Source of the DNA: Croceibacterium_B sp963811255
Lineage (GTDB): Bacteria > Pseudomonadota > Alphaproteobacteria > Sphingomonadales > Sphingomonadaceae
DNA length: 64,000 bases
Direction of reading: 5' to 3'
NCBI GenBank assembly: GCA_963811255.1
Contig: CAWEQI010000003.1
Span: 1,240,001-1,304,000 of the forward strand
Shown: positions 17,618 to 26,820 of the stretch, in pieces
Numbering within the stretch: the stretch's first letter is position 1
How the letters are laid out: every line of letters starts with the position of its first letter
Translations under genes and position numbers: made by a program
Notes under the pieces: generated by a model
Seen by the model: only the letters and a program-made list of their open reading frames with translations
Told to the model about the DNA's origin: nothing
Database searches by the model: none

Positions 17618-18082
17618 TCAGCTCACCGTCGCCTTGACGATCTTGCCCGGGTCGCGCGGCGGCTCGCCCTTGGGCAGCGCATCGACGTGCTCCATACCGC
17701 TGACCACCTGGCCCCAGACGGTGTACTGACGGTCAAGGAAGCCGGCGTCGTCGAAGCAGATGAAGAACTGACTATTGGCGCTGTCTGGCACCTGGGTGCG
17801 GGCCATCGAGCAGGTGCCGCGTACGTGCGGCTCGGCATTGAATTCGGCCTTGAGGTCCGGTTTGTCGCTGCCGCCCATGCCGGTGCCGGTGGGATCGCCC
17901 CCCTGCGCCATGAACCCGGGGATCACCCGGTGGAACACCACGCCATCGTAGAAGCCCTCGCCTGCCAGCTCGGTGATCCGCGCGACGTGCCCCGGCGCAA
18001 GATCCGGGCGCAGCTTGATGACCACGTCGCCGCCCTCGCCGTTGCCGGTATCGAGCGTGAGGGTGAGGGTGTCGTCGGCCAT
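17618..18082 (-). CDS. Cytoplasmic peptidylprolyl isomerase (cyclophilin)
   Basis: A 154-residue cyclophilin. The family signature FYDGVVFHRVIPGFMAQGGDPTGTGMGG and the CSMARTQVPDSANSQFFICF block include the catalytic Arg and Gln. There is no signal peptide, so it is the cytosolic PpiB type that assists protein folding. Start ATG 18082 follows AGGAGA. The frame stays open upstream over mgtE, which is a shadow. Confidence 0.93.
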   Translation of the reverse strand: MADDTLTLTLDTGNGEGGDVVIKLRPDLAPGHVARITELAGEGFYDGVVFHRVIPGFMAQGGDPTGTGMGGSDKPDLKAEFNAEPHVRGTCSMARTQVPDSANSQFFICFDDAGFLDRQYTVWGQVVSGMEHVDALPKGEPPRDPGKIVKATVS

Positions 18083-18178
18083 AGTCTGTCTCCTGTCGGT
18101 GAGGCGCCGATATAGGCCGCGTCCGGGCAATGTCACCCTTGGCTTGCTTTTGCCCGCCGTGGGCATAGGGAGGCGACC

Positions 18179-19639
18179 ATGGCCGAACCGCAGATCGACG
18201 AGCTGGCGCCCACTACCGCCCCGCCCGAAAAAGGCGCTCCGCTCGACGAGGACAATCGGGTGAAGGCCGAAGAGGGTGACGAGCTCGACGAGGAGAACCG
18301 GCTCAAGGGCGAGTTCGTCCGCGCCGTGATCGAAGCCCTCGAGGCACACGACGACGGTCGCGCTTACGAACTGGTCGAACCGCTTCATCCCGCCGACATC
18401 GCCGACCTGTTCGAGCTGCTCGATCACGAGGACCGGACGGCGCTGGCCCGGGCGATCACCGACCTTCTCACCCCCGAAGTCATTTCCGAACTCAACGACT
18501 ACGTTCGCGAGGACATGATCGAGGCGCTGCCGCACGCCGCAGTGGCCGACATCGCCGAACAACTGGACACCGACGACGCGGTCCAGCTGATCGAGGACCT
18601 CGAGCCCGAGGACCAGCGGGCGATCCTCGCAGAGATGGAGCCGGAGGACCGCGCAGCGATCGAATCTGCGCTGGCCTACCCGGAGGAGACCGCCGGCCGC
18701 CTGATGCAGCGCGAGTTCGTCGCGGTGCCCGAACACATGACCGTCGGCGACCTGATCGACTATATGCGCGAGCATGACGAGCTGCCGACCGAATTCTGGG
18801 AAGTGTTCGTGGTCGATGCGTTGCACAAGCCGGTCGGCACCTGTGCGCTCAGCTGGGTCCTGCGCACGCCGCGCAACGTCGCGCTGAGCGACGTGATGAA
18901 GCGGGACCAGACGCTGATCCCGGTGACGATGGATCAGGAAGAAGTCGCGCTCCGTTTCCAGAAGTACGCGCTGATCAGCGCCGCGGTGGTCGACGAGAGC
19001 GGCCGGCTTATCGGGCAACTGACCGTCGACGATATCGTCCACATCATTTCCGAGGAAGCCGGCGAGGACATCCTGCGCCTGTCGGGCGCCGGCGAAGGCG
19101 ACATCAACGAACCGATCGGATTAACCGTCCGCGCCCGGCTGTCGTGGTTGGTGATCAACCTCGGCACGGCGATCATTGCGTCGGCGGTGGTGGGCATCTT
19201 CCGCGGCGCCATCGCCCAACTCGCCATTCTCGCGGTGCTGATGCCGATCGTTTCCGGCATGGGCGGCAATGCCGGGACGCAGACGCTGGCGGTGGTCGTC
19301 CGCGCGCTGGCGACCAACCAACTAACCAGCGCCAACACCTTGCGGATGATCTGGCGCGAGTTCCGCATCGCGCTGGCCAACGGCATCTCGCTCGCCGTCC
19401 TGATCGGCCTCGGCACGGCGCTGCTGTTCCAGAACCCGTTACTCGGCGGCGTGATCGGCGCGGCGATGGTCATCAACAACCTGACCGCCGGCATCGCCGG
19501 AATCATGGTGCCCGTCACGCTCGACCGGCTGCGGATCGACCCGGCGGTGTCGTCGGCGGTGTTCGTGACCACCGCAACCGACGTGATGGGTTTCTTCTCG
19601 TTCCTAGGGTTGGCGGTAGTGACCGGGCTGGCCCACTAA
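18179..19639 (+). CDS. mgtE: Magnesium transporter MgtE
   Basis: A 486-residue Mg2+ channel. The N-domain (about 40-150) has the superhelical repeats HPADIADLFELLDHEDR and AVADIAEQLDTDDAVQLIEDLEPEDQR. Two CBS domains follow (about 155-285), then five membrane helices (about 310-486) with the pore-region motif PIVSGMGGNAGTQTLAVVVRALA. The CBS and N domains close the channel when cytosolic Mg2+ is high. It starts at ATG 18179, divergent from the cyclophilin with a 96-base gap that must hold both promoters. Confidence 0.96.
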   Translation: MAEPQIDELAPTTAPPEKGAPLDEDNRVKAEEGDELDEENRLKGEFVRAVIEALEAHDDGRAYELVEPLHPADIADLFELLDHEDRTALARAITDLLTPEVISELNDYVREDMIEALPHAAVADIAEQLDTDDAVQLIEDLEPEDQRAILAEMEPEDRAAIESALAYPEETAGRLMQREFVAVPEHMTVGDLIDYMREHDELPTEFWEVFVVDALHKPVGTCALSWVLRTPRNVALSDVMKRDQTLIPVTMDQEEVALRFQKYALISAAVVDESGRLIGQLTVDDIVHIISEEAGEDILRLSGAGEGDINEPIGLTVRARLSWLVINLGTAIIASAVVGIFRGAIAQLAILAVLMPIVSGMGGNAGTQTLAVVVRALATNQLTSANTLRMIWREFRIALANGISLAVLIGLGTALLFQNPLLGGVIGAAMVINNLTAGIAGIMVPVTLDRLRIDPAVSSAVFVTTATDVMGFFSFLGLAVVTGLAH

Positions 19640-19677
19640 CGGCTTGAGCGGCGGCGGCTATCGCCTATGTCGAGCCC

Positions 19678-20070
19678 ATGCCCCTGCATATGACCAAAAT
19701 CGCCTACCGCTCAGGCAGCGTCGAGAACCTGCGCCGGTGGGTCGAGCGCGGCGACGAAGCGCTGATGACCACGCGCTATCTGCCCAAGCGGCATGAGGAA
19801 ATGATCGGCGGCTCGCTCTACTGGATCATCGAGCATGCGATCGTCGCCCGCAGCCAGATCAGGCGCTTCGAGCAGTGCGACGACGGCCGCTGGACGATCG
19901 TGCTCGCGCCAAAGCTGATCCTCGTCCACCCCCGCGCCAAGCGCGCCCACCAGGGCTGGCGCTATCTCGAGGACGCCGACGCGCCGGACGACCTGGAAAT
20001 CGGCGAGGCGGCGGTCGATGCGCTGCCCGGCCGGCTGGTGCGCGACCTGAGCAAGCTGGGACTGGTCTAA
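19678..20070 (+). CDS. DUF1489 family protein
   Basis: A conserved 130-residue cytoplasmic protein of unknown function, widespread in alphaproteobacteria. Characteristic stretches are TTRYLPKRHEEMIGGSLYWIIEHAIVARS near residues 32-60 and ALPGRLVRDLSKLGLV at the end. ATG 19690 is an alternative start. It follows mgtE by 38 bases and could be on the same transcript. No catalytic motif is evident. Confidence 0.85.
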   Translation: MPLHMTKIAYRSGSVENLRRWVERGDEALMTTRYLPKRHEEMIGGSLYWIIEHAIVARSQIRRFEQCDDGRWTIVLAPKLILVHPRAKRAHQGWRYLEDADAPDDLEIGEAAVDALPGRLVRDLSKLGLV

Positions 20071-20121
20071 GTTTTTCCTCTGCCGCCGGGCATGTTACGC
20101 TGGCGCCAGAAGGGGGAATCC

Positions 20122-21465
20122 ATGAGCATCGACAATTTCGGCGGGATCACGATCGATCCCGCTCACGACGAATTCGAGACCGCGCGCTTCGGCTGGAACG
20201 GCATGATCGACCGCAAGCCGGCGCTGATCGCGCGCTGTTCGAGTGTCGCGGACGTATCGGCAGCAGTCCGCCACGCGGCTGCCAACGGGTTGCAGGCCGT
20301 CGCGCGCTGCGGCGGGCATTCGGTTTCGGGCGCATCGCTGCCCGAAAACGGCCTGATCGTCGATCTTTCCGGCCTCAAGTCCATCCAGGTCGAGCCCGAC
20401 GCGCGGGTGGCCCACGTCGGCGGAGGGGCGCTGCTGGGCGAACTCGACGCGGCCACCCAGGCGCATGGGCTGGCTGTGACGGCGGGGGTGGAACCCGAAA
20501 CCGGCGTCGGCGGGCTGACTCTGGGCGGCGGAATCGGCTTCCTCGCGCGCAAGCTCGGCCTGACCATCGACAATCTGATCGGCGCGCAGGTCGTGCTGGC
20601 CGACGGCAGCGTGGTCGAGACAAACGCCGATCGGCACGCGGACCTGTTCTGGGCCCTGCGCGGCGGCGGCGGCCAGTTCGGTATAGTCACGCGGTTCGAT
20701 TTCCGGCTTCATCCCGTCGGCCCCGATATCATCAACGCCTGGGCGTTCTTTCCGCTCGAGAAGGCGCACGAGACGATGCGCTACGTGCGCGAGTTCATGC
20801 ACGGTGCCGCCGACGACGTCGGCATGATCCCGGCGTTCATGCACATGCCGCCGACCGAACCGTTCCCGCCCGAATGGCATGGCAAGGCGTGCATGGTGGT
20901 CGTCGCCTTCCACCTCGGCGAGGAACAGACGGCGCGTGACCAGTTGCAGCCCCTGCTCAAACTCGACGGCATGATCTTCGGCTTCGTCGCCACCCAGCCC
21001 TACGTCGAGTTCCAGAGATCCTTCGCCGGCGCCTCTCCGCCCGGCGGGCGCTATTACTGGAAGTCGATCTTCGTCGACGACCTGAGCGATGAGTTGACCG
21101 ACGTAATGATCGAGGGAATCGAGACCATACCGGGGGAATACTCGATGGTCTTCATGGAAGCCCTCGGCGGAGCCGTCGGCCGGGTCGGGGTGGAGGAAAC
21201 CGCCTTCGCCAACCGTACGGCGCGCTACAATCTCGGCGTGTCCGCCGGCTGGACCGATCCGGCGCTCGACGAGGAAGCGATGGCGGCGGCGCGCGCCTGC
21301 TTCGACAAGCTCCGCAAATTCTCCGACGGCACGGTTTACCTGAACTACCTCGACCGCGACGAAGCCGATCGCGCCAGGGCGGGATTCGGCCCCAATTACG
21401 AGCGGTTGCGTTCGATCAAGGCGAAGTACGATCCGGGCAACCTGTTCGGCGGCTCACTCGCCTGA
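20122..21465 (+). CDS. FAD-linked oxidase, berberine-bridge-enzyme family
   Basis: A 447-residue oxidoreductase with the PCMH FAD domain (about 30-205) and a C-terminal BBE tail with YLNYLDRDEADRARAGFGPNYERLRSIKAKYDPGNLF. The His for covalent FAD is in RCGGHSVSG. In the second flavin loop, GGGIGFLARKLGLTIDNL, I see no Cys for a second covalent link, so mono-covalent FAD is expected. There is no signal peptide. The substrate is unknown: relatives oxidise sugars, alkaloids or polyketide alcohols. Start ATG 20122 follows GGGGGAA. Confidence 0.9.
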   Translation: MSIDNFGGITIDPAHDEFETARFGWNGMIDRKPALIARCSSVADVSAAVRHAAANGLQAVARCGGHSVSGASLPENGLIVDLSGLKSIQVEPDARVAHVGGGALLGELDAATQAHGLAVTAGVEPETGVGGLTLGGGIGFLARKLGLTIDNLIGAQVVLADGSVVETNADRHADLFWALRGGGGQFGIVTRFDFRLHPVGPDIINAWAFFPLEKAHETMRYVREFMHGAADDVGMIPAFMHMPPTEPFPPEWHGKACMVVVAFHLGEEQTARDQLQPLLKLDGMIFGFVATQPYVEFQRSFAGASPPGGRYYWKSIFVDDLSDELTDVMIEGIETIPGEYSMVFMEALGGAVGRVGVEETAFANRTARYNLGVSAGWTDPALDEEAMAAARACFDKLRKFSDGTVYLNYLDRDEADRARAGFGPNYERLRSIKAKYDPGNLFGGSLA

Positions 21466-21472
21466 GGGCGGA

Positions 21473-21490
21473 ACCGGGCCCTCCCCCGGT
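21473..21490 (+). terminator. Possible terminator stem after the flavin oxidase
   Basis: ACCGGG pairs with CCCGGT around a six-base loop, 8 bases after the oxidase stop. There is no T-run, so the evidence is position and symmetry only. Confidence 0.35.
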
Positions 21491-21516
21491 CCGTTGCGCG
21501 GAAAAGGAGACAGCTC

Positions 21517-21777
21517 ATGCCGGATCGCCAATCGCGCCACCCTGATAACGAGATCATCGATGAGGCCCAGGAGGAATCACTCGACAACGCCCAGCAGGGC
21601 AGCTCGGGCGGGCAAGTCGCCCGCCGCGTGGGGAGCCGCGCCGATCTTCACCGCGCCGAAGGCACGCTGACCGGCGAGGAAGTCGAGACAGCGGTCGGCA
21701 GCGACAATCCCGAACAGGATGCACGGAAGGGCGACAAGACCTACGACAAGATCCGTACCGGCAAGCAGAACGGCTAA
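21517..21777 (+). CDS. Small hydrophilic conserved hypothetical protein
   Basis: An 86-residue, highly charged, low-complexity protein (DNEIIDEAQEESLDNAQQGSSGGQ... GDKTYDKIRTGKQNG) with no hydrophobic segment or known fold. A good AAAGGAGA site 8 bases before ATG 21517 argues that it is expressed. The composition suggests an intrinsically disordered, perhaps desiccation- or stress-related protein, but this is a guess. Its TAA overlaps the convergent frnE-like stop codon in CTAA. Confidence 0.7.
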   Translation: MPDRQSRHPDNEIIDEAQEESLDNAQQGSSGGQVARRVGSRADLHRAEGTLTGEEVETAVGSDNPEQDARKGDKTYDKIRTGKQNG

Positions 21778-22466
21778 GCGGCGCTCTCCGCCTCCGCCAG
21801 TTCGGCCACCTTGCGCAAGGTCGCCGCGTAAACCTCGGGCTCCTGCGCGCCGGGGATCAGGTAGCGGCCGTTGACGATGAAGCTCGGCACCGAGTTGATA
21901 CCCATCTCGAGCCCGCGCTTCTCCTCCATCCGGGTGGCGACGGAGAGCGCTTCCTCATCGAGCGCGGCGGCGGCTTCGGCGCGGTCGAAGCCCTGTTCGG
22001 CGGCGATGTCGAGCAGCGTGTCGCGCTCGCCGATCGGCCGGCGGTCCTGGAAATGCGCCTTGAGCAGCGCGACCTTGAGCCGGGTCTGCGCCTGGGGCCC
22101 GTGGATCGCCAGCGCCCAGCGCAACAGCTTGTGCGCCTCGAAGGTGTTCCACATCATCGCCGGCGGCGGCTCGCCCTCGCCGGTCCATTCCATCGGAAAG
22201 CCCGCCGCGCGCGCCTTCGCGTTGAGCCGCTCGCGCATTTCGGCGACTTGTTCGGTCGAGCGGCCATAGACTTCGGCGATGTGCTGCGCCTGGTCCTTGC
22301 CTTCGGCCGGCGCGTCGGGATTGAGCTCGAACGGCATCCAGCGGGTGACGACGTCCAGCTCGCCAGCGACCTGCTCGAGCGCCTCGGCGTATTGCGAGTA
22401 GCCGATCGCGCACCACGGGCAATTGACGTCCGACCAGATCTGCACGTCGAGAGTGGGCTTATCCAT
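21774..22466 (-). CDS. DsbA family oxidoreductase, FrnE-like
   Basis: A cytoplasmic thioredoxin-fold protein of 230 residues. The active site is WSDVNCPWCAIGY (CPWC) near residue 15, and the helical insertion is followed by cis-Pro NSVPSFIVNGRYLIPGAQ. This matches the FrnE/2-hydroxychromene-2-carboxylate isomerase branch, which acts in thiol redox stress. The last gene of a three-gene operon: its ATG at 22466 lies inside the 3' end of nudC with 8 bases of overlap. Confidence 0.9.
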   Translation of the reverse strand: MDKPTLDVQIWSDVNCPWCAIGYSQYAEALEQVAGELDVVTRWMPFELNPDAPAEGKDQAQHIAEVYGRSTEQVAEMRERLNAKARAAGFPMEWTGEGEPPPAMMWNTFEAHKLLRWALAIHGPQAQTRLKVALLKAHFQDRRPIGERDTLLDIAAEQGFDRAEAAAALDEEALSVATRMEEKRGLEMGINSVPSFIVNGRYLIPGAQEPEVYAATLRKVAELAEAESAA

Positions 22467-23352
22467 CGTCTTTCTCCAGCCACCAGCGGAGCATGTAGTT
22501 CGCCACGGCAATGGCGAAAGGTGCGCGGAAGCTGGTGCTTTCCGGCCCCTGCTCAATCGCCTCGGCCACGTCGGCGCGGGTGAACCAGCGGGCGTCCTCC
22601 AACTCGGCCTTGTCGACCGTCAGTGTAGCATCGTCGGCGAAGGCATGACAGGCGATCATCAACTGGCTGGGAAACGGCCACGGCTGGCTGGCGAGATAGC
22701 TGACGTCGCGCACCCGCACGCCAGCTTCCTCGAACACTTCGCGGGCGACCGCTTCTTCGATTGTCTCGCCCGGCTCGATGAACCCGGCGAGCGCCGAATA
22801 GCTGCCCTCCGGGAACCCTGACTTGCGGCCGAGCAGCAGATTGCCCTGATGCTCGACCAGCATGATCGTCACCGGATCGGTGCGCGGGAAGTGCTGCGCG
22901 CCGCATTCGCCGCCGGCGCAATCACGCTGCCAGCCGCCCTTCGCGAGCACAGTGGGGCCGCCGCATTGCGGGCAGAAGCGATGCCGCGCGTGCCAGTCGA
23001 GCAGGCTGCGCGCCCCGCCATAGAGCGCCAGTTCGTCGGCGGGCAGATAGCCAAGCGCGGCCCACGTCTCGCGCCGAGTGTATGCCGGATCGGGGTCGCC
23101 CGCGGGCGGCACCGCGGCAAACAGCGGCTCACCGTCGAGGAGGCCGAGAAATACCGTCTCGGTCCCTTCGGGCGCGTCGCCGAGACGATCCCACTGCAGC
23201 CGGTTGTCTTTTCCGAGCCGCGGAATCAGCCCTTCGAGGCGCAGCAGCCGGGCTTTGGGCGATGCCAGCTCCGCCAGCCGAGACGGATCGCCGCGCAGCG
23301 GGTCGGCGCGATCGAGCGGATGGCCGGCGAAGGCGGGCTGCCGGCGGCTCAC
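22459..23352 (-). CDS. nudC: NAD(+)/NADH pyrophosphatase NudC
   Basis: Hydrolyses NADH/NAD+ to NMN(H) and AMP, and removes NAD caps from RNA in studied bacteria. The 297-residue protein has a zinc ribbon (CPQCGG and CAGGECG, about residues 120-145). The Nudix box GFIEPGETIEEAVAREVFEEAGV follows, then the NADH-specific SQPWPFPSQLM. All catalytic Glu residues are present. Its ATG overlaps the upstream serine hydrolase stop by 4 bases (ATGA). Confidence 0.95.
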   Translation of the reverse strand: MSRRQPAFAGHPLDRADPLRGDPSRLAELASPKARLLRLEGLIPRLGKDNRLQWDRLGDAPEGTETVFLGLLDGEPLFAAVPPAGDPDPAYTRRETWAALGYLPADELALYGGARSLLDWHARHRFCPQCGGPTVLAKGGWQRDCAGGECGAQHFPRTDPVTIMLVEHQGNLLLGRKSGFPEGSYSALAGFIEPGETIEEAVAREVFEEAGVRVRDVSYLASQPWPFPSQLMIACHAFADDATLTVDKAELEDARWFTRADVAEAIEQGPESTSFRAPFAIAVANYMLRWWLEKDDG

Positions 23353-24683
23353 GCGGCGGCTTTGCGGGTGATGACGTCGGCGGTGACCGCGGCGGGGAAC
23401 GCCTCGTGAAGGGGATAGGCGCTGTCGGGCATGAACTGCGTGAACAGCCCGCCCCTGAGGCCCCGGCGCATGTCGACGAAGCCGATTGTCCCCGCGGCGC
23501 CGGCCCAGCCGTAAATGCCCGCCTCGGCGCCTTTGCCCACGCGGCCGCCGGCGCCGAAGCCATATCGGCCGATGTCGAGCGTGATCGGTGCGCCAGTCCC
23601 GGCCGGGGTGGGCTCGACGGTCTCGGGCAGCAGGTTGGACGTGCCCATCCGCACCGCCGCCTCGCTCATCACGCGCTTGCCGTCGATCCGGCCGTATCCG
23701 GCGAGCATCTGCAGGAAACGGTCGTAGTCGCGCGGGCTGCCGACGAGACCCGCGCCGCCTAGCAGCACCGCCGGCGGATCGAGGAACACCGAGTTCTTCG
23801 GCACGTCGATCGGCAGCAGAGTGCCGTCGGCGTCGAAGTAGTTGGTCGTCAGCCGCGCGGCCTGGCTTTGCGGGACCTGGAACCAGGTGCTGTCCATGCC
23901 GGTGGGGCCGAAGATGCGCTCTTGAAGGAAGGCGTCGAACTGCTGGCCCGAGACGACCTCGATCACCCGGCCCATCACGTCGAGCCCGGCGGAATAGGAC
24001 CAGTGGGTACCCGGCTGATAAACCAGCGGCATCTGGGCAATGGCGTCGGCGAATTCGGCGAGTCCATGGGCGGTGTTGCCGGCCGGGAGACCGGGGATCG
24101 GCAGGCGAGTGGCGACACCGGGGGTGATGCCGCGGGCGAGGAACGCCTTCGCGATCGGTCCCTTCTGGATGATCGCGTAGCCGAGCCCAGAGGTGTGCGT
24201 CAGCAGCATGCGAATGGTGATCGGGCGCTCAGCCGGCTCGAGGTTGTCGGGGGTGATCGCTCCGTCGTAGACCTTCTGCACCTGCATCGCCTTGAACGCC
24301 GGAATGATCTCGTAAAGCGGCTGGTCGAGGCCGAGCTTGCCTGCGTCGATCAGGATCATCGCCGCCATGCCGGTGATCGGCTTGGTCATCGAGTACCAGC
24401 GATAGAGGCTGTCCTCACCCGCCGGAAGCGTTCCGCCGAGCGCCAATGTGCCCTCGGCGAGCACGGTCGGCGCGCGCTGCGCCCAACCGAGCGGCGCAAC
24501 CATGTTGGCAACCTTGCGCTGGCCGACGTAGCTCTCGATCAACTGCTCGACGTGCGGCCAGGCCGCCGCGCCCTGCGCCAGCGCGAGCCGCGACCACGCG
24601 AGCGTCGCTCCGGCCCCGGCGAACGCCATGCCGCCGAGCCACTGGCGGCGGGTGATCCGGGCACTTTGGGCGAACGAATTCAT
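23349..24683 (-). CDS. Exported serine hydrolase, class C beta-lactamase family
   Basis: A 444-residue periplasmic enzyme with a Tat signal (ITRRQWLGGMAFAGAGATLAW). The catalytic Ser-Lys pair is in WYSMTKPITG (SxxK) and the Tyr is in THWSYSAGLD. Members include esterases, D-aminopeptidases and true lactamases, and sequence alone does not separate them. The Tat signal and the loop around GWAGAAGTIGFVDMRR favour an esterase or transpeptidase-like hydrolase. First gene of the operon with nudC and the frnE-like gene. Confidence 0.88.
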   Translation of the reverse strand: MNSFAQSARITRRQWLGGMAFAGAGATLAWSRLALAQGAAAWPHVEQLIESYVGQRKVANMVAPLGWAQRAPTVLAEGTLALGGTLPAGEDSLYRWYSMTKPITGMAAMILIDAGKLGLDQPLYEIIPAFKAMQVQKVYDGAITPDNLEPAERPITIRMLLTHTSGLGYAIIQKGPIAKAFLARGITPGVATRLPIPGLPAGNTAHGLAEFADAIAQMPLVYQPGTHWSYSAGLDVMGRVIEVVSGQQFDAFLQERIFGPTGMDSTWFQVPQSQAARLTTNYFDADGTLLPIDVPKNSVFLDPPAVLLGGAGLVGSPRDYDRFLQMLAGYGRIDGKRVMSEAAVRMGTSNLLPETVEPTPAGTGAPITLDIGRYGFGAGGRVGKGAEAGIYGWAGAAGTIGFVDMRRGLRGGLFTQFMPDSAYPLHEAFPAAVTADVITRKAAA

Positions 24684-24789
24684 GGGCGGCGGCCTCTTCG
24701 ATCCGGCGGCGTGAACCCCAGCTTAGCGGCTCGCCCGCAACGATAAAGCGGGACTTGCGCTCACGCGGCGTATTATCCATATAACACAC

Positions 24790-25011
24790 ATGTTCAATCT
24801 CATCTCCATTCTGATCGGACTGGTCGCCTTGCTGCTGGCGATCCCGTCGGCCATTCCCCTGCTCGGCTGGGGCAACTGGATCGTGCTGCCGATCGCGCTG
24901 GTCGGCGCCGGCGTCGGCGCGCTGTCGAGCTCCGACAAGGGCCGCAACTTCTGCCTAATCGTATTCGCCCTGGCGACGGTGCGGCTGATGCTGGGGGGCG
25001 GGATCTTTTAG
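24790..25011 (+). CDS. Small membrane protein of unknown function
   Basis: A 73-residue protein with three hydrophobic segments (about 3-20, 27-45 and 53-70), mostly Leu/Ile/Gly/Ala, with a short loop SSSDKGRNF. There is no recognisable family. No Shine-Dalgarno precedes ATG 24790. Instead a TATAAC hexamer ends only 4 bases before the ATG, with TTGCGC 19 bases further up, so the message may be leaderless. Confidence 0.65.
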   Translation: MFNLISILIGLVALLLAIPSAIPLLGWGNWIVLPIALVGAGVGALSSSDKGRNFCLIVFALATVRLMLGGGIF

Positions 25012-25137
25012 CTTTGCGGGAAGGCCCGCTTTCAACTCGTGGCGAAGATTCAACCTGGCCCCGCCGCGGCAGCCCGTGCCCGCGGCCGGCGATTTGTTCA
25101 GTCTGCCCGCACCTTCACAACTGCAGCACCGCGGCGC

Positions 25138-25905
25138 TCATGGTAGCGCAACGGGGCCCTTGCTCGATCGGCGATTCAGTGCCCCGGTACCCGCCGGATC
25201 TATCGATCGGCCGTTGCGACGAATCTCGTAGTGAACGTGGGGTCCGGTGGAGAGGCCCGTCGACCCGACATAGCCAAGCACCTCACCCTTCTTGACGACC
25301 TGGCCCTTTTCCACGGCGACACGAGACATGTGGCCGTACAGCGTTTCGGTGCCCCCGCCGTCGTCCAGCTCGACCATCAGTCCGTAGCCGCCGTCCCACG
25401 AGGCCCTTTCGACCCGCCCGTCCGAAGTTGCCTGAATGGGCGTTCCGAGCGGCGCAGCTATGTCGATCCCGCCGTGCCAGCGCATGCCGCCGAGGATCGG
25501 ATGAAGGCGATAGCCAAAGGAGCTCGAAAGCCGTCCCGCTACCGGAAGTCCGGTCGGGGAATCGCCAGGTTCAGCGCTCGTCCGAGGAGGCGGGGTCGCA
25601 ACGAACGTCACGATCTCGGCGCTACCCACTCTCTGGCGCGACGCATACTTGGGCGGACCGACGAGTTGACCGTCCTGCGCGAACGAGATCCGTCCGTTCG
25701 AGCAACTCGTCGGCATGATTGCGGCGTCCGCATCGTCCGATTTCGCCGCGTCCTGCGGTTGCCGGCCATAGCCGGAATCAGCGGCAATTTGCTGTCGCGG
25801 AAAGCCAATTTCCTTGCCCGCCGCCTGAACCTGCGCCGCCCAAACCGCATTCGTTACCGCGGCGGCTCCGACTGCGATCGAAAGCAATCGTCGTGAGTTG
25901 GACAT
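25138..25905 (-). CDS. M23 family murein metallopeptidase, secreted
   Basis: A 255-residue periplasmic LytM-type endopeptidase. It has a signal peptide (MSNSRRLLSIAVGAAAVTNA, ending about AQAAG) and a linker of about 90 residues. The M23 domain (about 125-240) keeps all zinc ligands: HPILGGMRWHGGIDIAAP and GPHVHYEIRRNG. It should cut peptidoglycan cross-links. An in-frame ATG at 25950 would add 15 residues before the signal peptide, so I prefer 25905, which sits behind GGGGGAAAGGGA. Confidence 0.92.
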   Translation of the reverse strand: MSNSRRLLSIAVGAAAVTNAVWAAQVQAAGKEIGFPRQQIAADSGYGRQPQDAAKSDDADAAIMPTSCSNGRISFAQDGQLVGPPKYASRQRVGSAEIVTFVATPPPRTSAEPGDSPTGLPVAGRLSSSFGYRLHPILGGMRWHGGIDIAAPLGTPIQATSDGRVERASWDGGYGLMVELDDGGGTETLYGHMSRVAVEKGQVVKKGEVLGYVGSTGLSTGPHVHYEIRRNGRSIDPAGTGALNRRSSKGPVALP

Positions 25906-26189
25906 TCCCTTTCCCCCCGAGAAGAGAAATACACTCAGTTGCGGTTTCATGAAAGACTTCGGGCCTGCCGATTTGTCGGCACCCGATTTTGGGACAGGTT
26001 TTGCGATCCTTTTAGGTTTGTCCGCTCGCGGTCCGCGGGCTGAACGACCGCCGGTTGAACGGACGCTGCGCCGCTTTCCGCAGCAGCCCGTCGCATTCGG
26101 CCCTCGCACCGTCCACCAGTTCATGTGGCGGCAAGCCGGCTCGCCGGAACAGGCGCGGGCGCATTCCGTCGCGCATGAAAGGATTTGTA

Positions 26190-26786
26190 ATGAGGAACAT
26201 TCTTGCACTGGCTGCCGTGGCGACCGGGCTCGTGGCCACCCCTGCCCTCGCTGAGGGCAACGCCCCCGGCGGCTTCTACGTCGGGGCCCTGGGGGGCTAC
26301 CAGGGCCTGCACGTCAAATCGGCCGACGGATCGGTCAGCGCCAGCGCCAATTCGGCGGTTTACGGCGCCGACGTCGGCTATGACCTGAGCCTGGGCAGCG
26401 CATTCGTCGGCGTCGAAGGCGAAGTGTCGACCAGTACCGGCTCGACGCATTTCCCCAGCAGTTTCACCGGCGCCTACGACGGGCTGAAGGCTAACGGACA
26501 ATATTATATCGGCGCCCGCGCCGGCGTGGCGCTGACACCCGGCATCGCCGCTTACGGCAAGGCCGGCTACACTTCGCTGCACACCAAGGCGTTCACCTCG
26601 TCGGGCTCGCTCGGAGAGCTGAAGGACAACTCCAGCGGATTCCGCTTCGGCGGCGGCTTGCAAGCCCATCTGGTGGGGCCGATCGAGGGCCGCATCGAAT
26701 ACCGCCATTCGCGCTACAAGGACGTCAACACCGACGGCAACGCGACGACCAACCAGGTGGTCGCCGGGTTGGGAGTGCGGTTCTAG
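26190..26786 (+). CDS. Outer-membrane beta-barrel protein (OmpA-like porin fold)
   Basis: A 198-residue protein with a signal peptide (MRNILALAAVATGLVATPALA). An eight-stranded barrel of alternating aromatic and polar strands follows, with FYVGALGGYQG, YYIGARAGVALTPGIAAYGKAGY and EGRIEYRHSRYKD, and it ends in the C-terminal Phe of a Bam substrate (GLGVRF). This matches the opacity/Omp25 barrel type. The role may be structural. The 284-base gap upstream has no gene, and AAAGGA sits just before ATG 26190. Confidence 0.88.
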   Translation: MRNILALAAVATGLVATPALAEGNAPGGFYVGALGGYQGLHVKSADGSVSASANSAVYGADVGYDLSLGSAFVGVEGEVSTSTGSTHFPSSFTGAYDGLKANGQYYIGARAGVALTPGIAAYGKAGYTSLHTKAFTSSGSLGELKDNSSGFRFGGGLQAHLVGPIEGRIEYRHSRYKDVNTDGNATTNQVVAGLGVRF

Positions 26787-26793
26787 GACACGG

Positions 26794-26820
26794 GGGGTCG
26801 CGCCTTCGGGGAGCGGCCCC
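26794..26820. terminator. Bidirectional terminator between the barrel gene and mutY
   Basis: GGGGTCGC pairs with GCGGCCCC (one G-U) around an 11-base loop, between two convergent stops at 26786 and 26821. There is no T-run on either strand. Confidence 0.5.

Noticed and set aside
17618..19042. An extended cyclophilin of 474 residues
   Set aside because: The extra N-terminal part is antisense to mgtE. The real cyclophilin starts at ATG 18082 with a good AGGAGA site.
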